Below, in pieces: positions 11,798 to 23,138 of a stretch of 64,000 nt of DNA. The stretch comes from Medicago truncatula. Its lineage: Eukaryota; Streptophyta; Magnoliopsida; Fabales; Fabaceae. The notes under the pieces are model-generated. The model was not told the DNA's origin and ran no database searches. It saw only the letters and a program-made list of their open reading frames with translations. The stretch spans positions 30,376,755 to 30,440,754 of the forward strand of contig NC_053048.1 of the NCBI RefSeq assembly GCF_003473485.1, in the 5' to 3' direction. The number at the start of each line of letters is the position of its first letter. The stretch's first letter is position 1. Made by a program: the position numbers and the translations under genes.

Positions 11798-12736
11798 TAA
11801 CAAAATAATAATTGAATCAAGTGGGAACACTTAGATTAGGGACGTTTCTATGAAAATGGAGGCTCGACTCTCAAATAAAATTACGATTCTAGTAAAATAA
11901 TAACACAATTTTTTTAAAAGAACAATCATCTATTTTAAATTGAAAATAAAATCCATAAACATAAAAAATATTCATCATTGTTAATAATATATAGGATTTA
12001 CGTTAGACACAAGATATTTTGGGGTGTCATAAATGAGATTTCAAAACATTATATTATAGTGATTTTGGATACCAAAATAGTTGTGATGCCAACCTCTATA
12101 ACTAACCCACGTCTCATTCATCATTTATAAAATAAATTATTAACTACTAATGTATTATGTAAAATGTTCTTTCTCTCACGTTTTGTCTACCACTCATAAA
12201 ATATCAGGAATGGTCTGATGGGCATCATTGTCTATTTATTCAATAAAAAGTTTCCCCTTCCCCAAGTTATGTAACCAATATATTGTCTTGATCTCTTTAA
12301 TGACACTGGTTTCTTGAGCAACAAACTCGCCAATTGACTTAAATCTCGGATCGCAACAAGACTGATACGATCCAATTTAAGTAGGGATCACACTCTTAGA
12401 ATTTACAGATAAAGAAGAGAATTGACTAATTTCATAGATGATTGTAATAAAGAAAGTGCAGGAATATGCAAGATTATTCTAGATATTTTAATTAATTCAT
12501 AACAAACTAATAAGTCATCAATCTTATAGAAGTAATGAGTCTCTACTTTTAATAGTAACATAGTCATCCCACTTCTTAGGTTCAATGATGGTCCTTTTGG
12601 CTAACTCATAGTCAGTAGTCTTTAATCCCGAATTATGGCAGCTTATATCTTTGTTGATGCTAGAAGATGGTTCTTTTTTCAAGACATTCAGCATTGCAAC
12701 CCAGTGGATTCACATAATAGGAAACTTGTCAGTTAA
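11794..12736. other. intergenic with a degraded hAT-end-like stretch
   Basis: No gene is seen. At 11839-11870, GGGACG...GGAGGCTCGAC resembles the inner terminal part of the hAT element at 29.38-29.85 kb, in opposite orientation. The rest is AT-rich without recognised content. Confidence 0.4.
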
Positions 12737-12745
12737 ATTACTTTT

Positions 12746-13134
12746 GGTCAAATGCATCTAAAAGTCCTTTAAGTTTTTCGTTTTTCTCAAAGTGGTCCTT
12801 TAAGTTTCAAAAGTTCAAAACAAGTCATTTTAGTTTTTGAATCGTTTCAAACAAGTCCTTTTAGAGGATGATGGTGATGATTCAGATGATAGCAACAAAG
12901 AGCATTATCCACCATCTGCCATGCCTAAAAAGATGACTAATTTGAAGTGGGTGTTAGGAGCCAGATTTGGTATCAAAGATGAGTTCAAGGAAGCAATTAC
13001 CAACTATGCTATCTACAATAGGACTTGTTTGAAACGATTCAAAAACTAAAAGGACTTGTTTGAGACTTTTGAAACTTAAAAGATCACTTTGGAAAAAACG
13101 AAAAACTTAAAAACCTTTAGATGTGCATTTGACC
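12746..13134. mobile_element. non-autonomous MULE (Mutator-like) element, 389 bp
   Basis: The ends are inverted repeats of about 110 bp, GGTCAAATGCA... and ...TGCATTTGACC. A perfect 9-bp target duplication ATTACTTTT (12737-12745 and 13135-13143) is the size expected of Mutator elements. The core (about 12863-13020, plus strand) encodes a fragment with an acidic DDGDDSDDS stretch, then FGIKDEFKEAITNYAI, which looks like the N-terminal DNA-binding part of a plant MuDR-type transposase. It is therefore an internally deleted derivative of an autonomous element. It sits in the upstream region of the GST pseudogene; the matching region of GST-A (about 8261-8290) is an empty site. Confidence 0.85.
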
Positions 13135-13373
13135 ATTACTTTTCTTGGATCTATAAAACAAAGACATTCAATTATGGTTTTAAATTGGAGTTGCACTTGG
13201 AACTTTGATATTGTGGCAAAATGCTGATAAATGCTGTTGATGCAGTCTAAATTATGTTTTAAATACGATTGCAGAGACCTCTAAAACTTTTATATTGCGG
13301 GCTATAATTTAGAACTATGATTCATATATTAGTTGTTAAAGTTAAGAAGAGAGTATTGCAAGGCTGTGGAGTG

Positions 13374-13735
13374 ATGGCTGCATCTGAGGAAGTAGTGAAG
13401 CTTTTACGTTCTGTCTGTGGGAAGCCCATTTGTCATTAGAGTTCAAATTGCTCTAAAATACAATCCAGTTTACAGGATGGTTCCTGTTTTTGTTCACAAG
13501 TGAAAGCCCGTATCGAAGTCTCGTGTGATTCTTGAGTACATTGATGAGACTTGGAAACGAAAACCTATCTTGCCGAATGATTCTTATCAAAGAGCCCTGG
13601 CTCGTTTCTGGACCAAGTTCATTGATGACAATGTAAGTAACTCTAGTTTATACATCAATATTCTTCATGAAATTATGTTGCTTATGAACTATATATGGCA
13701 TTGACGCTTCAGATTGAATGCATGTCTGGTTTTCG
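13374..13735 (+). pseudogene. tau GST pseudogene (exon 1 and part of the intron), copy of GST-A
   Basis: The flank from about 12728, exon 1 and the first roughly 100 bp of intron match GST-A; exon 2 is absent. Compared with GST-A, a 4-bp insertion near 13412 shifts the frame just before the SPF motif. About 69 bp covering the region after RVQIAL are missing (near 13455). A further small change lies near 13498, and the last exon base before the donor is T rather than G (13632). The match stops near 13735 and GST-C follows in opposite orientation. The pair pseudogene(+)/C(-) mirrors A(+)/B(-), so both were probably copied together. Confidence 0.9.
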
Positions 13736-14131
13736 ATGCTTAATGTGCTCCCTATTCAAACTAACAATGATTAATCATTTGTTATCCTTCTTGTTAACAT
13801 TACTATGTGCAAGACTAATGTGCTCCCTATAAGGCTATAACTCTTCTTTGTTAATCTTTTTATGTTTCATAATCATTAAAATTGACTCAATGTAAGGTTG
13901 TAGCTACGTATCAAGATTCATAACCATTATTTAGGATAAAAAAAACACCCTTCTCATTATTAATTGAAGTATGAAAAATGACAACAATATTCTTAGATTT
14001 CACATGGAGAAATCTCACATTACAAAAACATTATTTAGAAATGAAATCCTAACAACAAAAACTCAATGACAGATAATAATTCATAAACATAAATTCTGAC
14101 TTTCGGCACTCTATATCAGCAGTGCATTGAT
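13736..14131. other. spacer between GST pseudogene and GST-C
   Basis: No gene. The right part (about 13970 on) is the duplicated 3' flank of minus-type GST genes and matches about 10250-10400 downstream of GST-B. Confidence 0.5.
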
Positions 14132-14952
14132 CTATTTTGAAGCCGCAAGAAGGCTCTCATAACGACCTTTAAAAAAGGCGAAAAGAGGCTCTCTAGGAGG
14201 AAGAGTTTCCTTCACAACAGGATGGTCAAGAAATTCTTGACTCCAATTGTAAAGCTTTGGGAACTTTTCAGCTGTGAACAATTGCAGCTCGGTTATGTCT
14301 TGAACTAGAGGGACCCAAAATGCTACGAAAACAGCAGCAATATCGACAAAGTTAAACTCTTCTCCTCCAAAGTACTTGTCCTTCAGCTCATTCTCAAGAA
14401 AGTGAAGAGCCTCGGTTGCTTCTTCAATATTCTTCTCGCGCTCTTTCTCATCAAGCGAAAAAACGGATTTAAATGACGTGGACACAATCTGAAGAATTCA
14501 CAAATTGAAGTATTTAGTATATTATTACTCATTTTTTCGCTCTTTACATTAGTGAATTAATGTAAATGTAAAATAATTACCAAAGTATTGATATAATTGA
14601 TAAGAATAAAAAATCTTAAAGAGGAAGTTACCTTGTCATCGATGAATTTTGACCAAAATCGAGCCAAGGCTCTTTGGTGTGGATCAGAAGGCAAAATAGG
14701 GTTTTGCTTCCAAACCTCATCAATGTACTCAAGAATCACAAGGGATTCTGATATAGGTTTCTCATTGTGAACAAAAACTGGAACCTTCTTATGAACTGGA
14801 TTGTATTTGAGAAGTTGTTCACTCTTGGTGGCTAAATTTTCTTCAACAAATTCATATTCAATTCCCTTCAACTTGAGAGCAATCTGTACCCTGCACACAA
14901 ATGGGCTTCCTGTAGCTCCCAAAAGCTTCACATGTTCCTGATTTGTAGCCAT
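14132..14952 (-). CDS. GSTU: tau-class glutathione S-transferase (GST-C)
   Basis: Exon 1 is 14952-14632 and exon 2 is 14488-14132, with a 143-bp phase-0 GT-AG intron; 225 aa. N-terminus [19 protein letters not shown] (likely catalytic Ser16), glutathione-binding [11 protein letters not shown] and C-terminal [17 protein letters not shown]. It is nearly the same protein as GST-B, with changes such as EFVEENLA against EFLEENLA and TELQLF against [10 protein letters not shown] box CTATAAAAGG at 15039-15030. Its ocs element is unusually far away (15870-15889) because about 650 bp of other sequence lies between it and the TATA box. Divergent to GST-D. Confidence 0.93.
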
Positions 14953-15552
14953 TGCAACACTTAAATTTTCTATGACTTTGATAACTGGTAAAATATTTGT
15001 TTTGTTGTTTGAGTCCTAAGGTTTTATGGCCTTTTATAGAGTTTGGAATGTTAGGTTTGTAATTTTCAATCTATACGCGTTGGTGCTTGTTGACTTGGTG
15101 TATGAAAGATAAAGAAAAAGTTGCAAATATTGATTTATTAATGTGTACATAGATAGAAAAGTGCTATTTGCTATCTATTTTTAGACAATTTTCAAGATCA
15201 CATACACACACCATTATTAAATAAGAGTGGTGACCGATACATGCACATCCATAGGTAACATACACACTCAAATCTCCACATAAACATGTGACATGTGCCC
15301 TAGACCTCACAAACACTTTGTCTCTCTTCCTTTTCATCCATCTCTCTCCTCTCAAATATATGGGGGTGTATAGGTGGTATGAAAATATGAGTGGTTTATC
15401 AATCATTTTCCATTAAATAAGTTCTCTTTATCATAAAAAGAAAAAACGACATTAGATCTTACGATTAAATAGGTTTCACCATAATTAATTATTTTTTAAT
15501 TTTTTTAAATTTTTTATCCTTATCTTTCTAAATGGAAGAAACATATATGTTT

Positions 15553-15744
15553 ATAAATGAGAAATGATATTTGTACAACAATTTTGTAATAATTTTGTGA
15601 CAATTTTCTCACTCATGCTAACATTATATTCTTATTATCTCACTTTCTTTTTCTTTTTATTGTTTTTATCAATAAAAAGAGAAAAATAAAAATGTCTTAA
15701 AAATTGTTATAAAGGAATATTGTAAAAATATCAGTGCTCTTTAT
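15553..15744. mobile_element. MITE in the GST-C promoter
   Basis: About 190 bp with imperfect inverted ends (ATAAATGAGAAATGATATTT and, inverted, ATAAAGAGCACTGATATTTT). A second copy lies at 18676-18859 and a partial one near 18495-18600. The family could not be assigned. Confidence 0.6.
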
Positions 15745-15869
15745 GAATGGAGAGGATATTTACACATGTGGTGAGAATAATCCGTATTCTAAAATAAAGG
15801 AAAAAATGATGATGCCGTCCGTATCAAGATAGTGGACCATAAATGATGTAAGAATCCTTCAAAAAAAAG

Positions 15870-15889
15870 TGATGTAAGAAGTTACAACA
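15870..15889 (-). promoter_or_regulatory. ocs/as-1-like element of GST-C
   Basis: TGATGTAAGAAGTTACAACA, almost identical to the GST-B element. A second half-site, TGATGTAAGA, lies at 15844-15853. It is about 830 bp from the GST-C TATA box against about 120 bp in GST-B, so its effect on GST-C may be weakened. Confidence 0.7.
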
Positions 15890-15951
15890 GCAATATGTAG
15901 AAAACTAACTAAACAATTGAATCAAAATCAAGGGTGCTCAAACCAACAATT

Positions 15952-16035
15952 ACTCCCTCCGTCTCTATATATAAGTATTATTTGCCTTTAATAAAAAGGT
16001 GTTTAGATATAAAGAAAGAGGAGTATTAATTGTAT
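15952..16035. mobile_element. short Stowaway-like MITE remnant
   Basis: CTCCCTCCGTCTC at the left and a matching inverted AGGAGTA at the right, about 80 bp apart. The left end is the typical Stowaway terminus; the core is mostly deleted. Confidence 0.45.
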
Positions 16036-16624
16036 TCATATGTATAGGTGGGAGCACGTTAGACTATTGCCATTGGAGGCTGAGAATGGCTTTTCTTGAA
16101 TAATCTTAATATTTGGATCATGTTAACTTATGTCGTTAGGGCAAAAGTTAAAAAGCTTAAAATAGTATTAAAAAATATGTTTTATATTGAAAATATAATT
16201 TTTAAAACTTTTAAGACTTAAATGCACAATTTTTAACAAAAACTTTTACATTTGACTTAACTTATACCTCAAATACAAGTTAGCATTTCCCTTAATATTT
16301 ATACTTTTCTTTCTCTCATAAAATCTTTCTCTAAAACTATTTTAAGACAAAGGTTAACATAACATATTGCTTCTAGACTCTGCTAATAAACCAAATGTAG
16401 AGAATTATTGTATTGGAAATTTGTCTTTTCAATATAATTTTTTCCCAAGAAGAAATATGCAATTTTAATTTTTTTCAATAAGTGTTTTAAGGGAATACAT
16501 TATCGAGTACCACTCTGTTAAAGAAATTCCACATTAATCTTTTGGTATTAAAGATATTGATATTCGACTTCAAATACCGAAAAAATAAATAAATAAATAC
16601 AATGGAATACATTATCCAAGTACG
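16036..16624. other. intergenic, AT-rich
   Basis: Nothing recognisable; no protein-like frame. Confidence 0.5.
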
Positions 16625-16642
16625 AATTAATTTCTTATTAAT

Positions 16643-17913
16643 TTTTTTGATAAACCAAGAGTCCAGTGACATAAAAAAGGAATAGAAAACAGTCCAAAAG
16701 ATGGAATGTCCTATAGATTCCGATCTATGTCAGGTACTCATATATATTATTAAAAAAAAGGAAAAAATAAATACAAAAAAGAACCGGGGGGAATAAACCT
16801 AACCCAATCAATCCACACAAAGTGTATGTCAACCCAAACAGGTGATACAAAAATAAAAACAACACTAGTGGATATGTCTAACAGGCGGTGTATGGACAAA
16901 CCGTCAACACGAAATGAATCCAAGAACCAACAACTCCTTGCGACAGCAACAAGCCTAACATCTCTTTCGAGCCAAACAGTCCAACATCAAACAGACCGAT
17001 GAGGATTTTGAAACCGCATCCAAGTTATATAGAGTCAAACTTAGTGAAGGTGAGAGATTCTACCACCAACACGGATTCAGAACCACACACCTACAACCCC
17101 TATGCTGCGACGGAAAGCTTCACGACCATTTCTAGCCAAATCCAATAGAAATCAATTCAAATCCAATTGAAGCCAGATCGAGGGATGGTCATCAATGGGT
17201 CTGAGCACCACGAGCACCGCCAACACGGTAACACCCGCACCCACCATTCGCAGCAACAACGGACAACAAGTGCATGACCATTTCTAGACTAGAAGACCTG
17301 TTACGAAGAATGTCTATGATCTTGGAGGAGCAATACAACGCTGAGGGTACCAAACCACCGAAACAAACACACGACATCGACCCCAACAACGTTGAACAGA
17401 ACAGAACCTAACCACCACGACGGAGACAATGATTTTATAATACCAGACCAAGATCGAAACCAGATTTTTCAGAAACCCTTTGAATCAAGAACCACCCACT
17501 TTATGAGCAGCAGCACGCGAACACAGAGAACGCGTTTTAAAACGACACCGCCGAATCTTCGTGGAAACAGACCCGGTTTTGAAACGCAGACGTAACGACG
17601 ACGGAGAAACAACACACCCACCCCGTTATAACACCCTACGTCAGAAGCTACAACCTCTAGAAACAACCGCCGTCGGAAGAACAGAAATCGACCCAAGAAA
17701 GGAGATATGCGGCGGCTCCAACGGAACAAAGGATGGTGCGGAGCAAGAACCCGTCGCACCACCACCTACCGGAGTTACATGGTGGAGAATTTGGATGAAA
17801 GGGTTAGGGGCGGCGCGATAGAGAAAGGCAGAGAATAGAGGGTTTTCGCTGCCAAAAAGAAAATCGCTTAAGAGCATTTTTTTCTATCCAAAAATCAATT
17901 ACTTCTTTTCATC
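16643..17913 (-). mobile_element. 1.27-kb retroposon with 18-bp target duplication (LINE-derived?)
   Basis: The segment is flanked by a perfect 18-bp direct repeat AATTAATTTCTTATTAAT (16625-16642 and 17914-17931). On the minus strand it ends ...GGTTTATCAAAAAA just before the repeat, as target-primed retroposons do. It is much richer in G and C than its surroundings. The 5' part (17.8-17.0 kb, minus) reads like a GC-rich leader with a polypyrimidine start. No reverse transcriptase or other known domain was seen. Open frames up to 98 codons overlap on both strands and none is convincing. It could be a non-autonomous LINE derivative or a processed copy of an unknown transcript. Confidence 0.7.
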
Positions 17914-17958
17914 AATTAATTTCTTATTAATCAAACATACTTCTCTTAAAAAAAAAAA

Positions 17959-18453
17959 GGTTAAAATTTTTTTTGTCCCTATAAATATGTCAACTTTTTG
18001 TTTTAGTCCCTCTAAAATTTTCCTTCAATTTTAGTCCATATAAACTTTTCCATCTTCACTTCTGGTCCCTCCTTTAAAATAAACTCATATGTAGAAATTA
18101 TATTTTTGAATAAAAATTTTCAGAAAAATACATAATAATTTAAGAGTCTCTCCCAAAAAAAATTGAATATTTTAACAAAACATGAATTTAATATGAATTT
18201 TTATATTTTTGACTATTAAAAATTCATATTTAATTTGTGTTTTGGTACAAAATTCTAATATTTTTTTGGGATTTTTTTTACAATATTCTACACATTTCTG
18301 CACAACTTCATTAAAAAATACACAAATTTACTTAAAAATAGGGACCAAAAGTAGTGATTGAAAACTTTATAGCGCTTAAAAGTTGAAGGAAAATTTTAAA
18401 TGGACTAAAACGAAAATTTAGTATATTTATAAGGACTAAAAACATATTTAACC
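17959..18453. mobile_element. foldback/MULE-like MITE with long inverted repeats, about 495 bp
   Basis: The ends GGTTAAAATTTTTTTTGTCC and, inverted, GGGTTAAATATGTTTTTAGT open inverted repeats of about 100 bp that carry several GTTTTAGTCC-type blocks. Both flanks are A-runs, so the target duplication cannot be told apart. The middle is AT-rich and non-coding. Confidence 0.7.
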
Positions 18454-18675
18454 CAAAAAAAAAAATCATACCTACATCCCAATTAACATATATATATCTG
18501 AGAGATAATATTTGTACAACTTTTGTAATAACCATTTTATCATATTTACATTGTATTTTAACTTTTTTTCTCTATTATTTTAATTTTTGTGTCAATAGTT
18601 ATTTTTTTATATATAATTAATTGTTCAAATAACATTCATCTTTTCACACATAGTAATGAATCTACATAGTTATTT

Positions 18676-18859
18676 AAATAAAGAGAAATGATATTTGTAT
18701 AATCATTTTTTAACAACTTTCTCTATCATATTCATATTATCTTCTTATTCTCTCTTCCTTTTTCTTTCTTTATTATTTTTTATCAATCAAATAAGAGAAA
18801 ATCAAAATTATCATAAAAGTTATATCAAAGAGTTGTCCATATATCATTGCTGATAAATA
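18676..18859. mobile_element. MITE, second copy of the 15.55-kb family
   Basis: AAATAAAGAGAAATGATATT at the left and its imperfect inverse at the right; the internal pattern (TTATTCTCTC, then ATCAAT-AAGAGAAAA) matches the copy at 15553-15744. A partial further copy precedes it near 18495-18600. Confidence 0.55.
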
Positions 18860-18932
18860 AAAAACTATACTAATGGGAATCCTCAATAATGGGTACAACT
18901 TGATATTTTAAATCAACAATTATATTTATAGG

Positions 18933-18952
18933 TGATGTGATCTCTTACATCA
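18933..18952 (+). promoter_or_regulatory. ocs/as-1-like element of GST-D
   Basis: TGATGTGATCTCTTACATCA is an imperfect palindrome about 550 bp before the GST-D start. The TATA box CTATAAAAAG is at 19389-19398. Confidence 0.65.
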
Positions 18953-19483
18953 CTCATTGGTCATTGGGGGGACAAAGACAACTTGATAGGGAAGTCTGCA
19001 ATTATTTCCCACTTTTATATTCACATTTTTTACCTTTTTTCCCAATATCTGTATCTCATTCCTTTTTCTATCCACATCCGACAATTAAATCACATGTGCC
19101 ACCTCTGTTTTTCTTCTTCTTTCCCATCATGTCCGTCAACACGCGTAGAATATTTTTTAAAAATCAAATAATTAATTTATGAGTCACATTAACTTACATC
19201 TTTATAACACATGTTAAGCATTAATTTTATTCTTTTAATGATAAAAATTAATTATAAAAGATTAATATTAAACATTTTGGGTGATAAACTAACGCAATTT
19301 CCAACAAGTAATTTTTATAAATAAAATTCTTAACATATGCCATAAAAAATGACGAGTTAACATTTCCCTTAATTTATTATTAATTTTGCTATAAAAAGTA
19401 ATAATAAGAATACCTTAGACATAAAGATACCAACACAATTTACTTGATAAAACCAAAATTACTTGAGAAATTGAAGCACTACA

Positions 19484-21759
19484 ATGGCTGCAATTGATGA
19501 AGAAGTTCAGCTTCTGGGTTCTGTGGGAAGTCCATTTGTGATAAGAGTTCAAATTGCTCTAAAATTGAAGGGAATTGAACACAAATATGTTGAAGAAAAA
19601 TTGGGTAATTTGAGTGAAACACTTCTCAAATATAATCCAGTTTATAGGATGGTTCCTGTTCTTGTTCATAATGGGAATCCCATATCAGAATCTCGTGTGA
19701 TTATTGAGTATATTGACGAGGCTTGGAAACAGAACCCTATCTTGCCTTCTGATCCTTACAAAAGAGCTTTGGATCGGTTTTGGTCAAAGTTCATTGATGA
19801 AAAGGTAAATCTAATTTATAGATTATTAGTTATTACCCTTTATGAGATAAATATACAAGTAATTTTAATAGTTATAGTGTGGTTTTAAATTGTGGTTAGG
19901 GACTACAATTTGCAACTGAGTTAGAAAAGTCAATTGCGTGTAGTCAAGTGTCAATCATTAGAAATTTTGGTGAAATTTCATTCATGAATTATATTGGTTA
20001 TGATTAGTTATAAAACACGGACACTCCTCAGATTAGGCTGGTGCCGGACACATACACCGACACATATAATTATACTGAATTATGTGTTTTTCTTAAATTA
20101 TTATCAAGTGTTGCCGTGTCAATGTTTGTGTTGTATCCAGTGTCTCTATCAGTGTTTCATAGGTTATGAGCTTTGTTCAGTATGGCTCAAATATAAACAC
20201 ATATAAGAGGAGCAAGGGGTGGAGAAGGAGCTCGGGTAGTGTAGTGTTGCGAAGCACCCTCCACCCCCGCCCTTGCTTTTGGGCCAAATGTGTGTTAGGC
20301 CCAATTGTTGTTGAGAAGCAACTGGTTGGTTCCTGTAGTACAGTTCAAGGGTATTGTTTTAATTTGGACCGTAGTACTATATCTTGGTTGTAACAATGTA
20401 AACCCTGATTCATAACAGAAATAAACAAAACTATGACTGCTTTATAGTCGTAAGGGTAGGCACCATTGGCCGAACTGCGTGAACAAAGATCATGTCTCAT
20501 TGTCTTTCGATTTTCGTTCCTTTTATATTTCTATACCGGTTGTTGTTCTAACAAGCTTTATCTAAAATCATAGTTTTAGCCACTGATCAAATTCAGTTAT
20601 GAACCACTTTAAACTTTTGTTATGATGTTTAGATTTAGGGAATCTTGTTAAGTTTTGTAGACTTGTTCATGCTTGAATTGAACATATTTTGCAAATTTCA
20701 GATTTGAATGCACTGCATTTTGTAAATTGAGTTTGCAAAAACAACTCTTCAAGATGAGTTTCAACACAATTTTGGTTGCAATCAAACTGAAATGACTACC
20801 AAACAAGATGTATTTTAGTTATACTCTATAACGAATGTTTGGAAATTAGCAACTGAAAACCAAACATACAGTAATTTAGGAGAATATGAATCCTGTGTTT
20901 TGTATTTCATTTTTGCTTGACACACTTACACAACTTGGTTTTTAAAAGATGCATTGGATTTAAGCTTTTTCCCATTTCTATAACTCGAAATACAAAGCTT
21001 CAGAACCAAGAGAAGATCCTTGGCAGTGGAGACTGTTCGTTTTATGCTATATATTTATTTCTTACTGATGTAATGGTAAGGTTATAAGGATAGAAAAATA
21101 CACAGAAAGTCCCATAACGAACACCACGAATTAGCTATAGATAATTAGTCGCATATTAGCTAAACATTCAGTAGATGATCTATATATTATTCATTGCGTT
21201 GTTGATTAGATGATTTTTTTTAGCACTTATGTGATAGTTACAAGTATCCATGTGATTATCTATGAATTTGTTACTTCTTAGCAGTCAATATTTCAATTAC
21301 TAACATGAACCGCATAATGTGTGATCCATGCTAGAATTTATCTACCATGTCACTAAATGTGAACTTTGTCTTGAATTATTTTCTAATCTATATAACTTTA
21401 ATCTGTTCAATCAGTGTACGATTGCTGCATGGAAATCTGTTTTTATGCCTGATGAGAAAGAGCGCGAGAAGGCTCGTGAAGAATTATTCGAGGCTCTGCA
21501 GTTTCTTGAGAATGAGCTGAAGGACAAGTTCTTTGGAGGAGAAGAAATAGGCTTTGTGGATATTGCTGCTCTCTTTATCCCTTTATTCCAAGAAGTAGCA
21601 GAGAAACAATTGTTCCCTGGTGACAAATTTCCCAAGCTACAAAAATGGAGTCTAGACTTTTACAACCATCCAGTCGTCAAAGAAGTTATGCCTTCAAAAG
21701 AGCAACAATTTGGCTATTTCAAAGCTCGCGCTGCAAGCCTTGCTGCTCCATCAAAATAG
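19484..21759 (+). CDS. GSTU: tau-class glutathione S-transferase (GST-D)
   Basis: Exon 1 is 19484-19804 (107 codons, ending FIDEK) and exon 2 is 21415-21759, giving 221 aa. The phase-0 GT-AG intron is 1610 bp, by far the longest in the array (others 130-422 bp), and holds a MITE. Plus-strand type: [19 protein letters not shown] with likely catalytic Ser16, [30 protein letters not shown] for glutathione binding (Ile replaces the usual Leu). The C-terminal domain has [24 protein letters not shown] at 19389-19398, ocs at 18933-18952. First of the D-E-F tandem trio. Confidence 0.92.
20009..20163. mobile_element. MITE in GST-D intron
   Basis: The ends ATAAAACACGGACACTCCTC and, inverted, CCTATGAAACACTGATAGAG bracket about 155 bp rich in GTGTC/GACAC motifs. 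A better preserved relative is at 30489-30640, and partial relatives follow GST-D (about 22089-22170) and GST-E (about 24705-24775). Confidence 0.6.
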
Positions 21760-21965
21760 AATAATATAATAGAGTGAGACTCTTAACTTGTAATGAAATT
21801 TGTATAAGTACTTGTCTCTGTTTAGTTCTTGATTGTTTGTATTTCAGTTCAAATGGAATATACTCTGATTTCTCATGTGTCATAAAGATCCTGACAGATT
21901 GTTGTCATTTTCGATATTTCAATTTATGAAATGATTGTTGTAAGTTGCATATTTGTAATTCATAA

Positions 21966-22080
21966 GTGAGGTGTGAGCTCATTGGCAAGAGTTTAACCTT
22001 ATAACCTCAAAGGATGGAGTTCAAATCCCTTATGGGACAGTTGAAAAATGGTTGTCAGTGTACTTCATAGCTTAACAAAA
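21966..22080 (+). mobile_element. tRNA-derived SINE-like repeat after GST-D
   Basis: It has a pol III A-box-like TGAGCTCATTGGCAAG (about 21973-21988) and a B-box GAGTTCAAATCCC (22017-22029). The tail half recurs at about 24600-24695 behind GST-E (GAAGTTCAAATCC...GTACTTCATAAGTTAAC), so it was probably there before the D/E duplication. Confidence 0.6.
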
Positions 22081-23136
22081 TAGAATAATTGAATGTAAAC
22101 ACATGTGTCGGTGTCGTGTTTAACACTGGACGCGCCTTCAATCCGAAGTGTAAGTACTACATGGCATACACATACACATACTCCCATTATATTATTGACC
22201 TATGCATGGTAAGCTTATCATTCAAACACTTTCTTCTTCTTTCTGTCATGAGATTCTTTGAAGGCTGTTCTTCAATCCTTTTGGATTTGGGGTTTTTGTC
22301 GGTAACTTGTTCCTCAACTTTGCACCTGAATTTAGTTTTTGTCGGTAACTCTTCGATATCTGCTTGTGGTAAAATTGGTTCTAACTCCTCAAGCTAACCG
22401 TGAACCTATCAACAAAAGAGTATGATGTATCACTTGGATAGAGAATTTCAAATCTATGGTCTATTGGTGTTGAGAATGTAACAAATGATGGATTGAAAGA
22501 TGGGTTGTGTAGATTGTCATCAAATGAGTCAAAGGTCCAACCAGTAGGGAGTAGAAAGCTCCATTTTTCTTCCTCTTCTGTTCTCTCTTTTTCCTCTTCC
22601 CTCTTTTTGTAAACTACGAATAAAATCATCATTTTCCTATTTTTATTTATCATTTTTTTTCTATTTTTTTCTTCTAATAAAATACAGATTGTTCCAACAA
22701 TCACTATTGAAACTCACATACAACTGTGAGGTTTTGGATTTGAACCCAGGTGAAATGTCCTAGTTTTCAATATCGACACTATGGAATAATCTTTCCTTAA
22801 TTTTTTTCAAATGAAATAGTTAAATGAAGTTATTGTAGATCGAATCAAAGGAGTAATATTTTCAATCTACTAATATGGGTTGTTTGCCTTCTCAATCAAA
22901 TGAATTCACATTCACATATGTATATGGGAATGTGGAAGAATCTACACTGTTTAGGATTCCTGCTATCATATTTCCTTTACTACAAATTAAAATTTCATTC
23001 AATACTTTTGCAGAAACTGGAAATGCCGACAACAAAACTAGAATTGAATCAATTACTTTAGTCAAGAAAAGAGAAATAGAATAGAATCAATATGATTTAA
23101 TGAAACACGTTAATTTAATTCAATATATGCGTAGAT
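22081..23136. other. intergenic between GST-D and GST-E
   Basis: No gene. The right part (22790-23125) is the upstream region of GST-E and matches 24950-25500 upstream of GST-F, but lacks the SINE and the ocs element present there. Confidence 0.55.
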
Positions 23137-23138
23137 TA

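Noticed and set aside
17469-17821. Frames of 67-98 codons on both strands at 17.2-17.9 kb
   Set aside because: They overlap on opposite strands in GC-rich retroposon sequence, and none resembles a known protein.
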